DNA from: Balamuthia mandrillaris
Taxonomy: Eukaryota; Discosea; Longamoebia; Balamuthiidae
Length of the DNA stretch: 34,813 nucleotides
Reading direction: 5' to 3'
Assembly (NCBI GenBank): GCA_031835245.1
Contig: JAVKOQ010000469.1
Location: 1-34,813, forward strand
Within the stretch, counting starts at the first letter, position 1. Each line of letters opens with the position of its first letter. Shown here piece after piece: positions 34,281 to 34,813 of the stretch. The position numbers were made by a program, and so were the translations under genes. The notes below the pieces were generated by a model. It had not been told where the DNA came from, made no database searches, and saw only the letters and a list, made by a program, of their open reading frames with translations.

Positions 34281-34324
34281 TTTTTTAATTGTCAGATTAA
34301 TAAGAGTTAATTGCGAATTTGGTA

Positions 34325-34813
34325 ATGTTTGTGTCTAATTTATTGGTTTTTTTACTTTTGTGTATGATCTTATGTCTTGTTATTCCTCAAGAAGATATTA
34401 TTTTATTACGTCATTTTGGTCTTATTGTTTCTGGTATTGCTTTTTTATATAGCATTCATCTTTTAGGTTCTAATACGACGTATGGTTTTTTCAATTTATT
34501 GTGGTTTGACATCTCCGCGGGCGACGGGCTTCGTATGAGTTTTGGTGTCGATGCGGTTTCTTCATTTTTTATTTTATTAACCAATTTTTTACTAATGTTA
34601 TGTTTTTTATCTAGTTTTTCGAGCATTAAGTCGCATTTCAAGGCATTTGTTTTCGTTTTATTATTAATTGATTTTTTTTAGTAGGTTTGTTTAGTTCTCT
34701 TGATTTATTTTTGTTTTATGTTTGTTTTGAAAGTATTCTAATACCTATGTTTGTTCTTATAGGTATATGAGGTTCTCGTCAAAGACGTATCCATGCGGCA
34801 ATTCAGTTTTTTT
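34325..34813 (+). CDS. nad4: NADH dehydrogenase subunit 4, 5' part (mitochondrial)
   Basis: N-terminal part of complex I subunit ND4, continuing past the window end. Segments: LRMSFGVDAVSSFFILLTNFL, then LFSSLDLFLFYVCFESILIPMF and IGIWGSRQRRIHAAIQFF, with a TGA codon (34768-34770) at the conserved Trp of the GIWGSR motif. The frame changes by one base at the T8 run 34672-34679: stops follow directly in the first frame, while the conserved protein continues as if one more T were present. A homopolymer sequencing error is the simplest reading; a genuine lesion in a nuclear copy is the alternative. ATG 34325 is the likely start. Confidence 0.88.

Overview
The window is nuclear DNA of a unicellular, intron-rich eukaryote that ends in a block of mitochondrial DNA. 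Genes carry short GT-AG introns, often with (CT)n runs on the sense strand. Conserved eukaryotic proteins could be followed exon by exon: dynein light intermediate chain, NDC80, DBF4, COMMD2, METAP2, IGHMBP2 and a Rho/Rac GTPase. The gene set and a mitochondrial code reading TGA as Trp suit an amoebozoan or related amorphean protist. That placement is inference; no rRNA is present to settle it.

Layout. 89-2260 (+): CYP86/CYP704-like cytochrome P450. 2524-2751 and 3243-3464 (+): tandem paralogues of an unrecognised small protein ending CPACGRG. 3558-7825 (-): IGHMBP2-like helicase with helicase, R3H and AN1 domains, its frame disturbed by a hexanucleotide repeat. 8329-9783 (+): low-complexity His/Ser/Gln/Lys-rich protein. 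9911-11566 (-): Na+/Ca2+-exchanger-type transporter. 11832-11902 (+) and 12170-12240 (-): two identical tRNA-Val(AAC) genes in inverted orientation. 12649-16381 (+): a protein with two SH3 domains fused in one reading frame to a complete Rho/Rac GTPase. 16551-18513 (-): methionine aminopeptidase 2. 18841-20758 (+): SMYD4-like TPR/SET/MYND protein. 20843-23678 (-): dynein light intermediate chain. 23946-24872 (+): COMMD2. 25139-25845 (-): sigma-like glutathione S-transferase. 25846-27709: gene-poor stretch. 27710-30328 (+): DBF4-like regulatory subunit. 30446-about 31597 (-): C-terminal half of NDC80, its N-terminal half absent. 32073-about 33486 (+): MULE-type transposase, cut off. 33487-34813 (+): mitochondrial cox3 (3' part), atp8 and nad4 (5' part).

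The genes do not form one pathway; this is a dense housekeeping region with alternating head-to-head pairs (7825/8329, 18513/18841, 23678/23946) and tail-to-tail pairs (9783/9911, 16381/16551, 20758/20843, 24872/25139, 30328/30446). The most unusual items are the SH3-SH3-Rho fusion, the abrupt transposon/mitochondrial junction near 33486 next to a truncated NDC80, the consistent sense-strand pyrimidine runs in introns, and the tandem CPACGRG proteins.
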